From the NCBI GenBank assembly GCA_025084515.1, contig JAJAGP010000227.1, positions 434,001-498,000 of the forward strand: a stretch of 64,000 bases of DNA, in the 5' to 3' direction. The position numbers and the translations under genes were made by a program. The notes under the pieces are model-generated. The model saw only the letters and a list, made by a program, of their open reading frames with translations. It was not told where the DNA came from and made no database searches. Numbering within the stretch: position 1 is the first letter of the stretch; every line of letters starts with the position of its first letter. This document shows, in pieces, positions 23,190 to 35,053 of this stretch. This DNA is from Ancistrus triradiatus. Lineage: Eukaryota; Chordata; Actinopteri; Siluriformes; Loricariidae.

Positions 23190-23770
23190 TATGAGAAGAG
23201 GGGAACAAAAACAGCTTTTCAGGCCTGCAACACATTTCAAAATAATGGTCTTTGAGGACCAAACATGGGCAGAGGATTTCCAGTTTATAAACAAAAGTGT
23301 AAGAAAATTATTGAAATGTTTAAAACAATGTTCTTCAAAGAAAGACTGGAATGGATTTGCATATTTCAGTCCTTACTCTTTCTGATTTGGCTTGTTTTGC
23401 ATTGTCTTGTTGAAAAATGCACAGCCACCTGCTTCTGGACATGGTTAACATAAGGCTTCTTTTTTGCACAGTAAAGTTTGAAGTGGCATTTGTGAATGTT
23501 CCTTTGTATTGTAGTGCTTGATAAAAGTTTGATAAAGTAATCCCTTAACCACGTGGTTCTATCAGCTATTGATGAATGACAGATATTGATGCAATGCCGT
23601 CTGAGGGATCGGAGATCACAGCGCTTCAGTTTAGGCTTGTGCCCTTGTGTATTTTCTTCACACAGGTGCATGATATATGCAATATTAAGAGGCTTGTCTG
23701 AGAAATTAGTATCAGGGTCTAGATTAGACAATACATTAAGATGCATATCAGGTTGAAAAGAGACAAGTAT
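23190..23770. mobile_element. Rearranged Tc1/mariner-like fragments
   Basis: Plus-strand 23215-23370 matches 40735-40863 of the mariner-like element in scn8a (gcagaggatttccagtttat; ggaatggatttgcatatttc). Minus-strand 23746-23366 encodes a transposase N-terminal piece (CDLRSLRRHCIN, HSSIADRTTWLRDYFIK, IHKCHFKLYCAKKKPYVN). The two parts are in opposite orientation, so the copy is inverted internally or is two insertions. Confidence 0.6.
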
Positions 23771-24289
23771 ATTTAAACTGTAGTATGGTCACAAAAACTG
23801 AGCTCTGGGAAGGGCTGTAGATATAAAAGTTCATGGGCGACTGGGCTTGCCAATGCAGTGGGCCCTTTCAAACTCCACCTGCTTTGGGTTCATTTTAATG
23901 TGAAAAGGGAGTAGTTTTTCACCTTGGTTGCCGACTCCTGTCAAGTTTCTGATTTTGAATCAATGTTGTTTCTGTGTTACTGGTTTTCTAAGTACTCTGT
24001 TTCAGCAGAAGGTTTATTAGTAGTGATCCGAACACTTTATAATGCATTTAAAGTAGATAAAGAGGAAGTCTCCTCTCTTCGATTTTGAGTAGGTGAGACT
24101 ATACTTTCAGTTCCTGATCATCTTTGAAGAGTTTATCAATTCTAAGGTTATTTATTAGTGCTTTAGGTTTGTCAGTCCTAATTCATTCAAGTGAGAATAT
24201 TGCCAGTCAGTTTGCCCTCCTTCTTTGTTTGTTAATTGACTAATTAACAATTTATTATTGTTGACTAATTTATTGTTTAAAATGACTTA

Positions 24290-25725
24290 TAATAATTGAT
24301 ACATTCTCTTGCCTTTTCTGACTCTGACCATTTGCTCAAATATAAAGTTGCCTTGAAAGCCGCTCACTCTTCTTACTACTCTAATTTAATTATTCTAATT
24401 AATGGATCCAGTCATCATCCCAAACAACTTTTCTCTACTATCAGCAAACTCCTTCGACCGTCCAAAGACAAAGACAAAATTAGTTCTATCAATAAAGACC
24501 CTCTCCTGATTGTTCTACTTCTCTTCTCAGACCCTATAGCAACCTCGTATCGAGTTTTGCCCTGTTGAGCAGAAATTATTTCTAAATCCAAATCCTCATC
24601 ATGTCAGCTTGAACCTGAAGCTCTGTCTTGCTGACATTTCTACCCCAATATCCCATATCATTAATCTTTCACTCACTACTGGCTATGTTCCCAGTGCACT
24701 GAAATAGGCTGCTGTTATCCCTATTATTATTAAAAAGTCTAGCCTTGACAGCACAGTTATGGAAAACTATAAAGCCATCTGTAATTTGCCATTTGTCTCT
24801 AAATTATGGAGAGAGTTGTTGCCTTGCTAGATTTCCTGAACACCAATAATCTTTTTGAGACTTTCTAGTCAGGTTTCCGCTCTCTTCATAGTACTGAGAC
24901 AGGTCTCCTCCATGTTCTGAATGATTTCCTCTTATCCTCTGACTCTGATCTTGCATCTATACTGCTTCCACTTGATCTCACTGCAACCTTTGATATCGTT
25001 AATCATAATATCCTCATTTCATGTCTTTGTAGCATTGGCCTCTCAGGCACTATGTTGTCCTGGTTTATATCCTATTTAACTGATAGGACTCATTTTGTTG
25101 CCACTGGGAGGCACAATCATTATCTGCTCCAGTTACCCAGGGAGTTCCACGAGGCTCTGTTCTTGGACCCCTGTTGTTCAATATCCATATCCTGCTCATT
25201 GGAAACATAATTCGTTCCCATGGTCTTTATTTCCATTGTTATGCTGACAATACTCAGATCTATATTAGTGTCAAACTCACAGAATCATTCCCATTCTCCA
25301 TGCTGCAATCCTGTATCCATGAGTTAACACAGTGCTTGAATTCTAACTATCTTAAATTAAAAGCCAATAAAGCTGAATTTATGATTGCCGGTACCAAGTT
25401 AGCCATCTCTTCTTATCCAGCTTGCATCCTTCCTGTCCTTCCTGTTGATGGTGTTCCTGTCCTGTCATCCTCTACTGCACAAAATCTTTGGGTTCTGTTT
25501 GACTCATGTCTCACCTTTGTTCCGCACATTAAATCGCTGACAAAGTCTGCATTTTTCCATCTCTGCAATATTGCTAGACTCCGCCCTATGCTTATCCTTG
25601 AAGATGAGGAGATACTGGTGTATGCTTTCATTACTTCCAGGTTGGATTACTACTATTCTCTACTTTATGGTTTAACAGTTAAAACTCTCCACCCAATTCA
25701 GCACAGTATATCCATATATTCCACT

Positions 25726-25726
<1 letters not shown>
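24290..25726 (+). mobile_element. L2/CR1-like LINE fragment (reverse transcriptase)
   Basis: Translation in broken frames gives LDLTATFDIVNHNILISCL, then LSWFISYLTDRTH, GVPRGSVLGPLLFNIHILL and, in the open frame 25174-25827, SHGLYFHCYADNTQIYISV. These are successive blocks of a jockey-superfamily reverse transcriptase (usual forms AFDTVNH, GVPQGSVLGP, YADDTQLY). The second catalytic Asp of YADD is Asn here, and several frames are broken, so the copy is inactive. It runs directly into the (CT)n repeat at 25727. Confidence 0.75.
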
Positions 25727-25785
<59 letters not shown>

Positions 25786-25786
25786 A
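25727..25786. repeat. (CT)n microsatellite
   Basis: About 60 bp of near-pure CT at the end of the LINE fragment. Confidence 0.9.
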
Positions 25787-26260
25787 GCATTTGTTGGCTT
25801 AGTTGCAATCTTCATACTACACCATGATCTATACCTTTAATACATGCATTACATGACTAAAAGTATGTGGAAACTCATTCTAATTAATGGGATTAGCTAT
25901 TTCAGCCACACCTGTTACCTGGTGCATATAATCAAGCACACATGCATAAACAAAATAAAACAAAGAAAGTCTTTTTTAGTGACTAATCTAAGAGACTTGT
26001 GTAAAACAACACATCTAATATAGATTGTACAAATATTATCTCCTGAAAGCCCAATCCACAAGCTGCGAAAAAGCCTTTGCAAACACAGAATAATAAACAT
26101 GCAAAAAAACCTCTGTTACATAGTTATTTACACTGGACAGGAAAGCCTGCCTGGACATACCTCTGGCAGTGCAGGAGGACCTGGCTTTAGAAACTTACTT
26201 GAGTGACGAAGCTGAAATTGAGAAAGCAGACCTCATCGTTGAACGCTAAAACAAGCACAT

Positions 26261-26339
26261 AAAAATGATTACAACAAAACATCATGGCTGAACAGCCCAT
26301 ACTAGGAGGTGTGGTAGTCTACCAGGTGGTGCAGCATCC
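26261..26339. repeat. Left arm of a 4.4-kb-spaced inverted repeat
   Basis: Seventy-nine bases starting aaaaatgattacaacaaaac and ending gtggtgcagcatcc. They match the reverse complement of 30567-30641 closely, with a 4-base gap and a few mismatches. Confidence 0.8.
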
Positions 26340-26447
26340 TTTTACCTGAGGTGATGTCCTCTCTGGGTCAGTTTGTGGTGAGCCAGTCCATGACTGTCCT
26401 CCATCCCATTTGAAAGAGGAAAACCATCTCAGACAAGCAGTGCATAA

Positions 26448-27620
26448 TCAAGTCAAGTCAAGTCAAGTCAAGTCAGATTTATTTATATAGCGCTTTTTAC
26501 AATGGAGCATTGTCTCAAAGCAACTTTACAAGTTTAGATTATCTCCTAATAACTACGTCCAATCCCAAATTGAGCAAGCCTAGGGCGACAGTGGCAAGGA
26601 AAAACTCCCTAGTTCTAGGAAGAAACCTTGGGAGGACCAAGACTCAAAAAAGGGACCAAACCTCCTTGGGCGGCATAGATGATAAATCTAAGAGCAAAAA
26701 CTAAAGTCATGGAGTTCAAAGTTCGAATAGAAATGTGAAGTATGCACATCGACATTAAGTGGCCCGGGTATGATGATAAATCTAAGAGCGAACTACAGTC
26801 ATGGAGTCATTGTCTAATAAAATGTGAATTATGCACCATCGACATTAAGTGGCCCGGGTATGATGGGGCTTGGATCTGATGATTGGAAGCAGCTTGAGTG
26901 GAGCTCCATCAGATGAACATCATGTGTGGGACCGGAACTCTGCCGGAAAAACAACAGCTCGGAGACAAAACAGAAAATGTAATTAGTTATTAATTAAGAG
27001 CACAGTGTTTAGTAACAATCACTGATGCCAAGTGTAGCATGAGACCCCGGCCCAGCATTAGCTATAGCAGCATAGCTAGAAAGCCAGAAATAGGAGAACT
27101 GGTAGGTAACACAGCCAAGAGGGATCACATGAGACATTGGCAACCCCACGAGCGGCAGAAGACAGCAACCCAACGTCTCTGATCACCATAAGGACTCTTT
27201 GACTATGAACCCCCAGCTCTGCCCTTAGTCTAAGGGAAGGATGCATGAGTCAAGATCACGAGGACCGAGCCCAGTTCAGCCAGACCGCCCACTCGACACT
27301 CCCCGCTAGCGGACAAGGCAGGCAGGCCAGACATGACTCCAGACTCCGGCCCCAGCGACCCAAAGCCATGCATCCTGGTCTAAATCTAGTCAAAGCCTGC
27401 GTAAATAAGTATGTCTTTAGCCTAGACTTAAAAACTTTTGGAGGGTGTCTGAATCTCGAACGAAAGTGGGAAGTTTATTCCACATAGTCGGGGGGCCATG
27501 TATGAGAAAGCCTTTCCCCCTGCTGTGACTTTTTCTAAATTCTAGGAACTAAAAGAAGTCCTGCACCCTGCAAACGAAGGACACAGAGACTGTTTATAGC
27601 AGTCTGCAGATTGGGGCATT
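26448..27620 (+). repeat. Dispersed fish repeat beginning with (AAGTC)n
   Basis: It opens with tandem aagtc units and atttatttatatagcgcttt, then the phrases gacagtggcaaggaaaaact and gaaaccttgggaggaccaag. I recognise these as a very common interspersed repeat of otophysan fishes. It contains a tandem duplication of about 90 bp (26676-26768 and 26770-26862, both ending acattaagtggcccgggta). No clear protein is encoded. Confidence 0.6.
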
Positions 27621-27729
27621 GCCTTTACAACCACAGTGAGTTGGACAACAACACCTTTCCCACAGCCTCAAGTAGCTCACCATGGCAGTGCACATTGTAG
27701 ACACACCTCTGCTGTAGTGCAGATCATAT

Positions 27730-27920
27730 ACACGCGGTTAAGGTACTGGACTGTGGACCAGAAGTTTGAGGTTTCTAATCCCACCTCTGCCAAGCCTTCC
27801 ACTATTGGGTCCTTGAGAAAGACCCCCATAACCCACAAATGCTTGGATTGTAACAGTTGTGAATGCTAAGATTTATCAGTTTGTAAGTCGCTCTGGATAA
27901 GGGCGTCTGCTAAATGTCTA
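27730..27920 (+). repeat. tRNA-derived SINE
   Basis: A head with a B-box-like ggtttctaatcc, the body cctctgccaagccttccact, and the tail gtaagtcgctctggataagg...gtctgctaaatg. The Tc1 at 27927 begins a few bases after its tail. Confidence 0.75.
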
Positions 27921-27926
27921 GATGTA

Positions 27927-29551
27927 CAGTGGTGCTTGAAAGTTTGTGAACCCTTTAGAATTTCTATATTTTCTGGCATAAATATGACTAAAACATCATC
28001 AGATTTTCACACAAGTCCTAAAAGGTGATAAAGAGAACCCAGTTAAACAAAATAAGACAAAAATATTATACATGGTAACTTTATTTATTGAGGAAAATGA
28101 TCCATATTACAATTAGTGAGTGGCAAAAGTATGTGAACCTCTAGGATTAGCATTTAACTTTTGGGAGGTGAAGTTTGAAATTAGAGTCAGGTGTTTTTCA
28201 ATCATGGGGATGACAATCAGGTGTGAGTGGGCACCCTGTTTTATTTAACAACAGGGATCTATCAAAGTCTGCTCTTACAAAACACGTTTTGTGAAAGTGA
28301 ATTATGGCGACAGAAAAGGAGATTTCTGAGGACCTCAGAAAAAGAGTTGCTGATGCCCATCCAGGCTGAAAAAGTTTACAAAACCATCTCTAAAGAGTTT
28401 GGACTCCAACAATCCACAGTCAGACATATATTTGTACAAATGGAGGAAATTCAAGACCATTGTTACCCTCCCCAGGAGTGATCGTCCAACAAAGATCACT
28501 CCAAGAGCAAGGCATGTAATAGTTGGCGAGGTCACAAAGGACCCCAGAGTAACTTCTAAGCAACTGAAGGCCTCTCTCACATTGGCTAATGTTAATGTTC
28601 ATGAGTCCACCATCAGAAGAACACTGAACAACAATGGTTTGCATGGCAGGGTTGAAAGGAGAAAGCCACTGCTCTCCAAAAAGAAAATTGCTGCTCGTCT
28701 GCAGTTTGCTAAAGATCACGTGGACAAGCCAGAAGGCTATTGGAAGAATGTTTTGTGGATGGATGACACCAAAATATAACTTTTTGGTTTAAAAGAAAAG
28801 CGTTATGTTTGAAGAAAGGAAAACACTCTGTTCCAGCATAAGAACCTTATCCCATCTGTGAAACATTGTTGTGGTAGTTTCATGGTTTGGGCCTGTTTTG
28901 CTGCATCTGGGCCAGGACGGCTTGCCATCATTGATGGAACAATGAATTCTGAAATATATCAGATAATTCTAAAGGAAAATGTCAGGACATCTGTCCATGA
29001 ACTGAATATCAAGAGAAGGTGGGTCAACAACCCTAAGCACACAAGCCGTTCTACCAAAGAATGGTTAAAGAAGAATAAAGTTAATGTTTTGAAATGGCCA
29101 AGTCAAAATCCTGACCTCAAAGTCCTGACCTTAATCCAATCAAAATGTTGTGGAAGGACCTGAAGCGAGCAGTTAATGTGAGGAAACCCACCAACATCTC
29201 AGAGTTGAAGCTGTTCTGTACGGAGGAATGGGCTAAAATTCCTCCAAGCCGGTGTGCAGGACTGATCAACAGTTACAGGAAGTGTTTAGCTGCAGTTATT
29301 GCTTCACAAGGGGGTCACACCAGATACTGAAAGCAAAGGTTCACATACTTTTGCCACTCACTAATATGTAATATTGGATCATTTTCCTCAATAAAATAAA
29401 TGACCAAGTATAATATTTTTGTCTCATTTGTTTAACTGAGTTCTTTTTATTTACTTTTAGGACTTGTGTGAAAATCTGATGATGTTTTAGGTGATACTTA
29501 TGCAGAAATATAGAAAATTCTAAAGATTTCACAAACTTTCAAGCACCACTG
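27927..29551 (+). mobile_element. Tc1-like DNA transposon, full length, inactive
   Basis: Ends cagtggtgcttgaaagtttg and the inverse at ...caagcaccactg; TA at 27925-27926 and 29552-29553; 1625 bp; inverted repeats of about 210 bp. The transposase lies between about 28300 and 29330 but is split over frames. 28399-28779 holds the DNA-binding half and RKPLLSKKKIAARLQFAKDH...WKNVLWMDDTKI with the first catalytic Asp. 28858-29163 holds GSFMVWACFAASGPGRLAII and KEWLKKNKVNVLKWPSQNPD. A duplicated phrase (gaccTcaaagtcctgacctt) and frameshifts break the C-terminus. Confidence 0.85.
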
Positions 29552-29559
29552 TACAAGTA

Positions 29560-30560
29560 TGCTGGCCACTTGCGTCAAACTGCTGTTAAAGGCACCATGA
29601 TAACACATCGGCAATCACATTGCTATTCAGCTGCTATTCCTGACATGGAGGAAACGAGGCAGCGAACTGAAACTGAATGTCTTGTCTTGCCCATTCAAGG
29701 ATTATGAGTTGTCAGTGCCAGACACCAGGACAAAAAGTTCAACATAAGTTTACAAAGTGTGACACAGCAGGGTACAAGCTGAGAGCCTGTTAGGGATGGC
29801 TCTGTAACCATTCAGTCCTCCCAACTGATATAGTTATATATAGCAGACTTTGGCTCAGGCACAGCATTAACTGAGAGGCCCTGACCACGTTGGTCCATAC
29901 CAGATTCACTTATTACTGTCATTAAACATGGTGCTTTAAACCATCTGGGCAGTAACTGGTAATCTAATATGAGTACCAAGCATAAATTGGTGACTGAAGA
30001 GACAGTGATTATGTTGGGAAAACAGCAGGGTCTGAAGTCTGATCCAGACCCTGCAGAAGAACCACAGCAGAAGTGCTGCAATGGCCCCTGGAAGAGTCCT
30101 CAAAGAACTCCTTAATGACCGGTGGAGGATTGTGAGAGGCTTGGGACCCACAAGACCTGAAGCACTTCATTCCGCAGGGTGACAGGTTGTGGGAGAGGTT
30201 CAACTGAATGCCCACCATGAAACTTGCAATAGGTTGTCACCAGCACGACTGAGATAATCACCTGCATCTGGTGTTGAAGGCTTGTTGGTCAGCCATACAG
30301 AAATCCACTAGAGTCATACCAGCTAAATACCAGCCTTTTGGTGGGGCTGATATTCAGCCTGAGCTTGGTAATGGAGCATGTGATAGATCTGACACTCCAG
30401 ATGACAGCTGTACACCAGCTTGCCCGGATGTGCACTGACATGGTGAGCCACTTGAGGATGTGGCAAAGGTGTGGTTGTCCAACTCACTGTGGCATAAAGG
30501 CCAATGCCCCAAGCTGCAGAGTAACTATATCAGTCTTTATCATCATCTCCTTCAGCTGGG
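29560..30560. other. Unassigned sequence inside the 26.26-30.64 kb inverted-repeat pair
   Basis: GC content is higher than in the flanks, and open frames on the minus strand reach about 90 codons, without a recognisable domain. Position between the inverted arms suggests it belongs to the same mobile unit, but I cannot assign a family. Confidence 0.3.
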
Positions 30561-30566
30561 GTGAGA

Positions 30567-30641
30567 GGATGCTGCACCACCTGGCAGACTAACACACCTG
30601 TATGGGCTGTTCAGCCATAATGTTTTGTTGTAATCATTTTT
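30567..30641. repeat. Right arm of the 4.4-kb-spaced inverted repeat
   Basis: Reverse complement of 26261-26339 (ggatgctgcaccacctgg ... ttgttgtaatcattttt). Confidence 0.8.
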
Positions 30642-31639
30642 GGCAGAACTAACATCAAGGTGGAAGTTGTGACTTGCCGGGATCATTTTCATTAGTGTTC
30701 TAAGAGTTATTTTTAGCATTCTGGGTAATGTCTACAGTTATGTGTGCTTTTGGTTTCAAATAATGCCTTCACACATGTGTATGTTATTAGATTAAAAAAT
30801 GTTATCTGAGCCTGAAGGCTATTTAATTTAACTTTGTTTCCTTAGTTGTGGCATATTTTGAGTCATGCACCATTTGTAATGCAGAGCTCTTTTTAGTGCA
30901 CCCATAAAAGTTTTGAATAAAGCTTCTTTATAAGCAAACATTCTTTTGTTCCTGTTTTCTTTGGCCGGCATGGCTTTAGGCAACCTAAATCCTTGATTCT
31001 ACATTGCTAATTTACTGCTACTTTAGGCCGTGTTTGGAAGGCTAAATGGAAAAAGAAAATAGATTTGTTATTGCCAGCTGCCAGCTGAGATTAGTCTGAA
31101 GCTAGACCTTTCCTTAATTTATACTGTTTCTCGTTCGTGCGAAACCCGAGTGTTAGAAATGCACGACCAACATAAAATCTTATTGTTTCACTACAGGCCA
31201 ATACAGTACAAGATGCATATCTGGCGCTATCTAGTGGTGGAATGTCTAAATAAGTCTTACAATAAAATGCTGCCACGGGTAACGCCTTAATTCTGAAAAA
31301 AATGTAATAATTTGTTCACAGCGCTAAGTGTGCTAAAAATGTTTTAGATTTTTTTCCTCATTTAAGAAGGCTACATGACATTCCATATTGTGTGCGCTGA
31401 ACATATGGACCAATTATAGGACAGCGTTTTTTTAACCTAGAGAAGTACACTACAACCCACTCTGCTTTACCCTGCTAAGTTCCACTCACTGATAAAAAAT
31501 AACTCACCAAGAAGGAATTGTTGAAATTGAATGAAACTTTATATGTATCAACGTAATGAAGATATATGCACGTGATCACAATATTAGAGTGAAAGGATAA
31601 GTTTACTGGGGAAAACTGTACACTTGAAAGGAGCAACTA

Positions 31640-32240
31640 GTACCCTCAAAGGCCGCTGCTAGCCTGGATACAAGATTAGATACAGTTGAGCATTGGAGTC
31701 AAACAGTGGTATCCTGTGGCACATTTGCCCACAGATTTTGCAGCTGGGCCTGCTCATCACACCAGCAGTTTGGACAGTGTGTCGTCCCACAGCAAAGGCA
31801 GGATGAAAGTGCTCACCATGACACCACCATACTCAAATTCGGCCACCATCAGATCCCAAACAGAACCTGGATTCGTCAATAAAGATGACACGGTTCCAGT
31901 CCATAGCAGTCGAGGTTTCTCATTCACAACACCACTGCAAACTAAGGCAATGGTGGCTGGCTGTCAATGACAGGACACATAATGGGTGCAGTGACAACAA
32001 ATTTCCTTCTGCTAAGTGCCTAGGAATGGTCCATGCAGAGACAGGGGTGTGGAGTGAAGGTGCCACCTGTCTCTGGATGGTGGACAACAAAATTGTGGGA
32101 TCTTCTGGTGGTCTGTCTGGGCAATCCGGAGCCTATTTGCCATCTGTGCATGCCCTCCAGTGCTCCACTGCTTCCAACACCTCCTAAAAGCTAGGTCATA
32201 ATGGCTAAGATTGTGGGCAATTCATTGAAACGGTAATACT
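31640..32240 (-). pseudogene. Decayed Tc1/mariner-like transposase
   Basis: On the minus strand, around 31890-31850, the reading DWNRVIFIDESRFCLGSDGG is the first-Asp block of a Tc1/IS630-type transposase (usual form W..V.FTDESRF). It is followed by RHTVQTAGVM (usual GGGSVMVW). Upstream stretches to about 32240 align loosely with the helix-turn-helix half but carry stops in every frame. No inverted repeats were identified. Confidence 0.6.
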
Positions 32241-32829
32241 GCTTCTCTCATAGATGGCCCCATCTCAAAGTCTGTCAACTGGGCAAAATGTCTTTGAGTG
32301 CATCGTAGAGGCATGGTTAGCAGTCAACAATCTCTCACCAAGAGGTACACTACTTAAAAGTAGCGTCTGAGAGTCTTTCTGTAGTGCAGCGGGGGAAGGA
32401 CTTTTACGCCCTCTTGTGGCAAGACCCAGTGTCTAGTCAGACCACATCTGTAATCTTTTACATATCTACCTGAAACATAACTGAATGTCGAGTTTTGCAG
32501 CAATCCGAAGTTTCTATCTGAGAGCGTTATTTTTTTTGTTAATGAATATACGTACACACACAGTCTCTTTGCAGTGTATAGCCATTAAATACATTTTCAG
32601 ATCCACTGAAATGATGAAAATTATCTGCCTTTGAAGTCAACATTTTTTTTAGTTCTTAAGACATTGGTAGGTCTTTGGAAGTAGTACCACAATTCCTTGT
32701 GGTACAGGATAAAGTAACTTATTTAAAATTAGACATCATGTCTGCCTGTGCAGTTATGGAAGTATTACTCACCATACAGTGTTACCTCCTTCCTCAAAAA
32801 AGAGCATAACAAAAAGTCAATCTCTACAA

Positions 32830-33475
32830 GCCTGGGAAGCTGACAAAAGACATGTGAGTCTATGGGTACATGCTGTTGGCACCAAATTCAGACCTTACCA
32901 TCTGTGTACATCAGCTGAAATCAATATTCATCAGACCAGGCTGCATTTAGTCTTCAACTGTTTTGGTGAGCCTGTGCCCAGTGTAGCCACACCTTTCTAT
33001 TCGTGTCTTACAGAAGTTCAAATCTCACAGTCTTATCTCATATTTTGCGCATCTGTCATAAAGTTCGATGTGTTGTGCAGTCTTAGATGCTTTTCTGCTC
33101 ACCACAGAGTGGTTATATGAATTACCATAGACTTTCTGTCATCTCTAACCAGCCTGGCCATTCTCCATCAACCTCTGTAGTTAACAAGGTGTTTTAGTTC
33201 AGAGCTGTCTTTCACTAGATTTTTTTCTTGTATATTGCACCCTTCTGAGTAAACTCTTCTTAGAGATGGTTGTGCATGAAATATTCAAACCTGCATGTCG
33301 GACACCAGCAATCATGCCATGGTCAAAAATCACTAAGACCACAATTTTCCCCATTCTGATGGTTAATGTGAACATTACTATAAGCTGCTGGCCAATACAG
33401 CATCTGCATGATGTTATGCATTGCACTGTTGCCACATAATGAGATAATTGAACAAAAGAGTAAATGTGCAGGTGT
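32830..33475. repeat. Fragment of a common fish DNA-transposon repeat
   Basis: The sequence around atcagaccaggctgcattta, tggccattctccatcaacct and gaccacaattttccccattc is a highly repeated fish element whose full ends, as I recall them, resemble the MITE ends at 16409-16911. It is internally eroded and no ORF is intact. Confidence 0.5.
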
Positions 33476-33669
33476 TAATAAGACAGTTCATATATATAGA
33501 CAAGGCCAGGTTCTTCCTCTTCATGACCTCCCCAACAAACTGGTTTTTGCCCCCTCTACTCCGTGGTGGCTGAAAGCATTATAGCCCTGCCAAGCAGTCC
33601 CATTACAGTAGAATCTCACCAACCCCAACCAAATAATACACAGTCACGCATTTGTAACTGGAAGGCTGC

Positions 33670-34376
33670 TTTATTGTTTGGAAAAAGGTTTCGTGCTCAA
33701 ATGAAGACAATCTTTCACTGATTCTCACTTATTCAAGCTGTTGTGCAACACACTTTCTTCATTTCGACTTCAGTATCAAGAGATAAGAACAACATTGTCA
33801 ACCAAGAAGCACTTTTGAATTATTATTAGCAAATGAAAGAAACAGCATCTCAGTCATGCTAAAATTATAAAAAAAATAGTATTGGTAGAAAAATAAAGAA
33901 ATGGTCAGGAATGAGCAGAAGCTGAGCACAGAGGACAGACTGCTAATCTCTTCACAGACTCAACCATTAAGAGATTCACAGAGTGAGCACAGAGTGTATA
34001 GCTGAACACTTCAGAGGTGTCACTCCAGTCATCTGGCCCACGCGATACCACAAGCTCTGAGGATGAAGTCAGGCAGATGCCATTTAAGGGGTTTTATATG
34101 AATGTCTCAGACATCTTTTAGCACAATTTTTCTCAGTGCTTAATATAAACAAGCTCCAGAAACTTGTTTAAGAAAGTTAATGCAACTTCAAATCAAAGTT
34201 TCCATATAACAAAATAGACAGCGGAAGGCACCTGAAACAACACAAATGACAATGTCAGAAACCACAACATAAAACCTAAATGAACGCAAGGATACAAACT
34301 GCACTGTCTTTTAGCTGTGCAAAAGCTATGCTCTAGTGCAGCTCTCTCTCTCTTTCTCGCTCTCTCTCTCTCTATC

Positions 34377-34407
<31 letters not shown>

Positions 34408-34819
34408 TCCAGATTAGTCTTTCTGCCTACACCAGTAACTATAAATCTATAAGGAAGAGAAAGTGAATGCATATGTTATGCAAGGCTGTGTGTGTGTGTG
34501 TGTGTGTGTGTGAGTGATGAAAGGTGACTGTTTTTCACAGGCACACAGGACATGGGTAGAAAATGAGGTGCTGGTAATGCATTCCAATTTGAAGAACAGG
34601 CGACATAAGCAGCTATTATTTAACCATGCACTTAGCATTTGGCCGACCCACACACATTCATACATGGTCTTTCGCCCCAACACATACATGCGCAGTGTGT
34701 GGGTCAGGCCAGAGTTTTGGTTGTCCACTGCATGTATTGCACAAAAAAAAGAAATAAGGTGAGTGACGCTTCTCCTCCACTCCAAGCAGAGGTCAACTCA
34801 GTGGCTTAATATGCATGCA

Positions 34820-34875
<56 letters not shown>

Positions 34876-34967
34876 ACACCACACCACACATGTATGTATG
34901 TGTGCACAGATACATATTTAGTATGGCTCTTCATATGCCTTGTGTTGTATATGTATCTAACATCAAC

Positions 34968-35053
<86 letters not shown>

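Noticed and set aside
27730..27920. Functional tRNA gene
   Set aside because: Only A/B-box-like pieces followed by a SINE body and tail; no cloverleaf with an intact anticodon arm was found.
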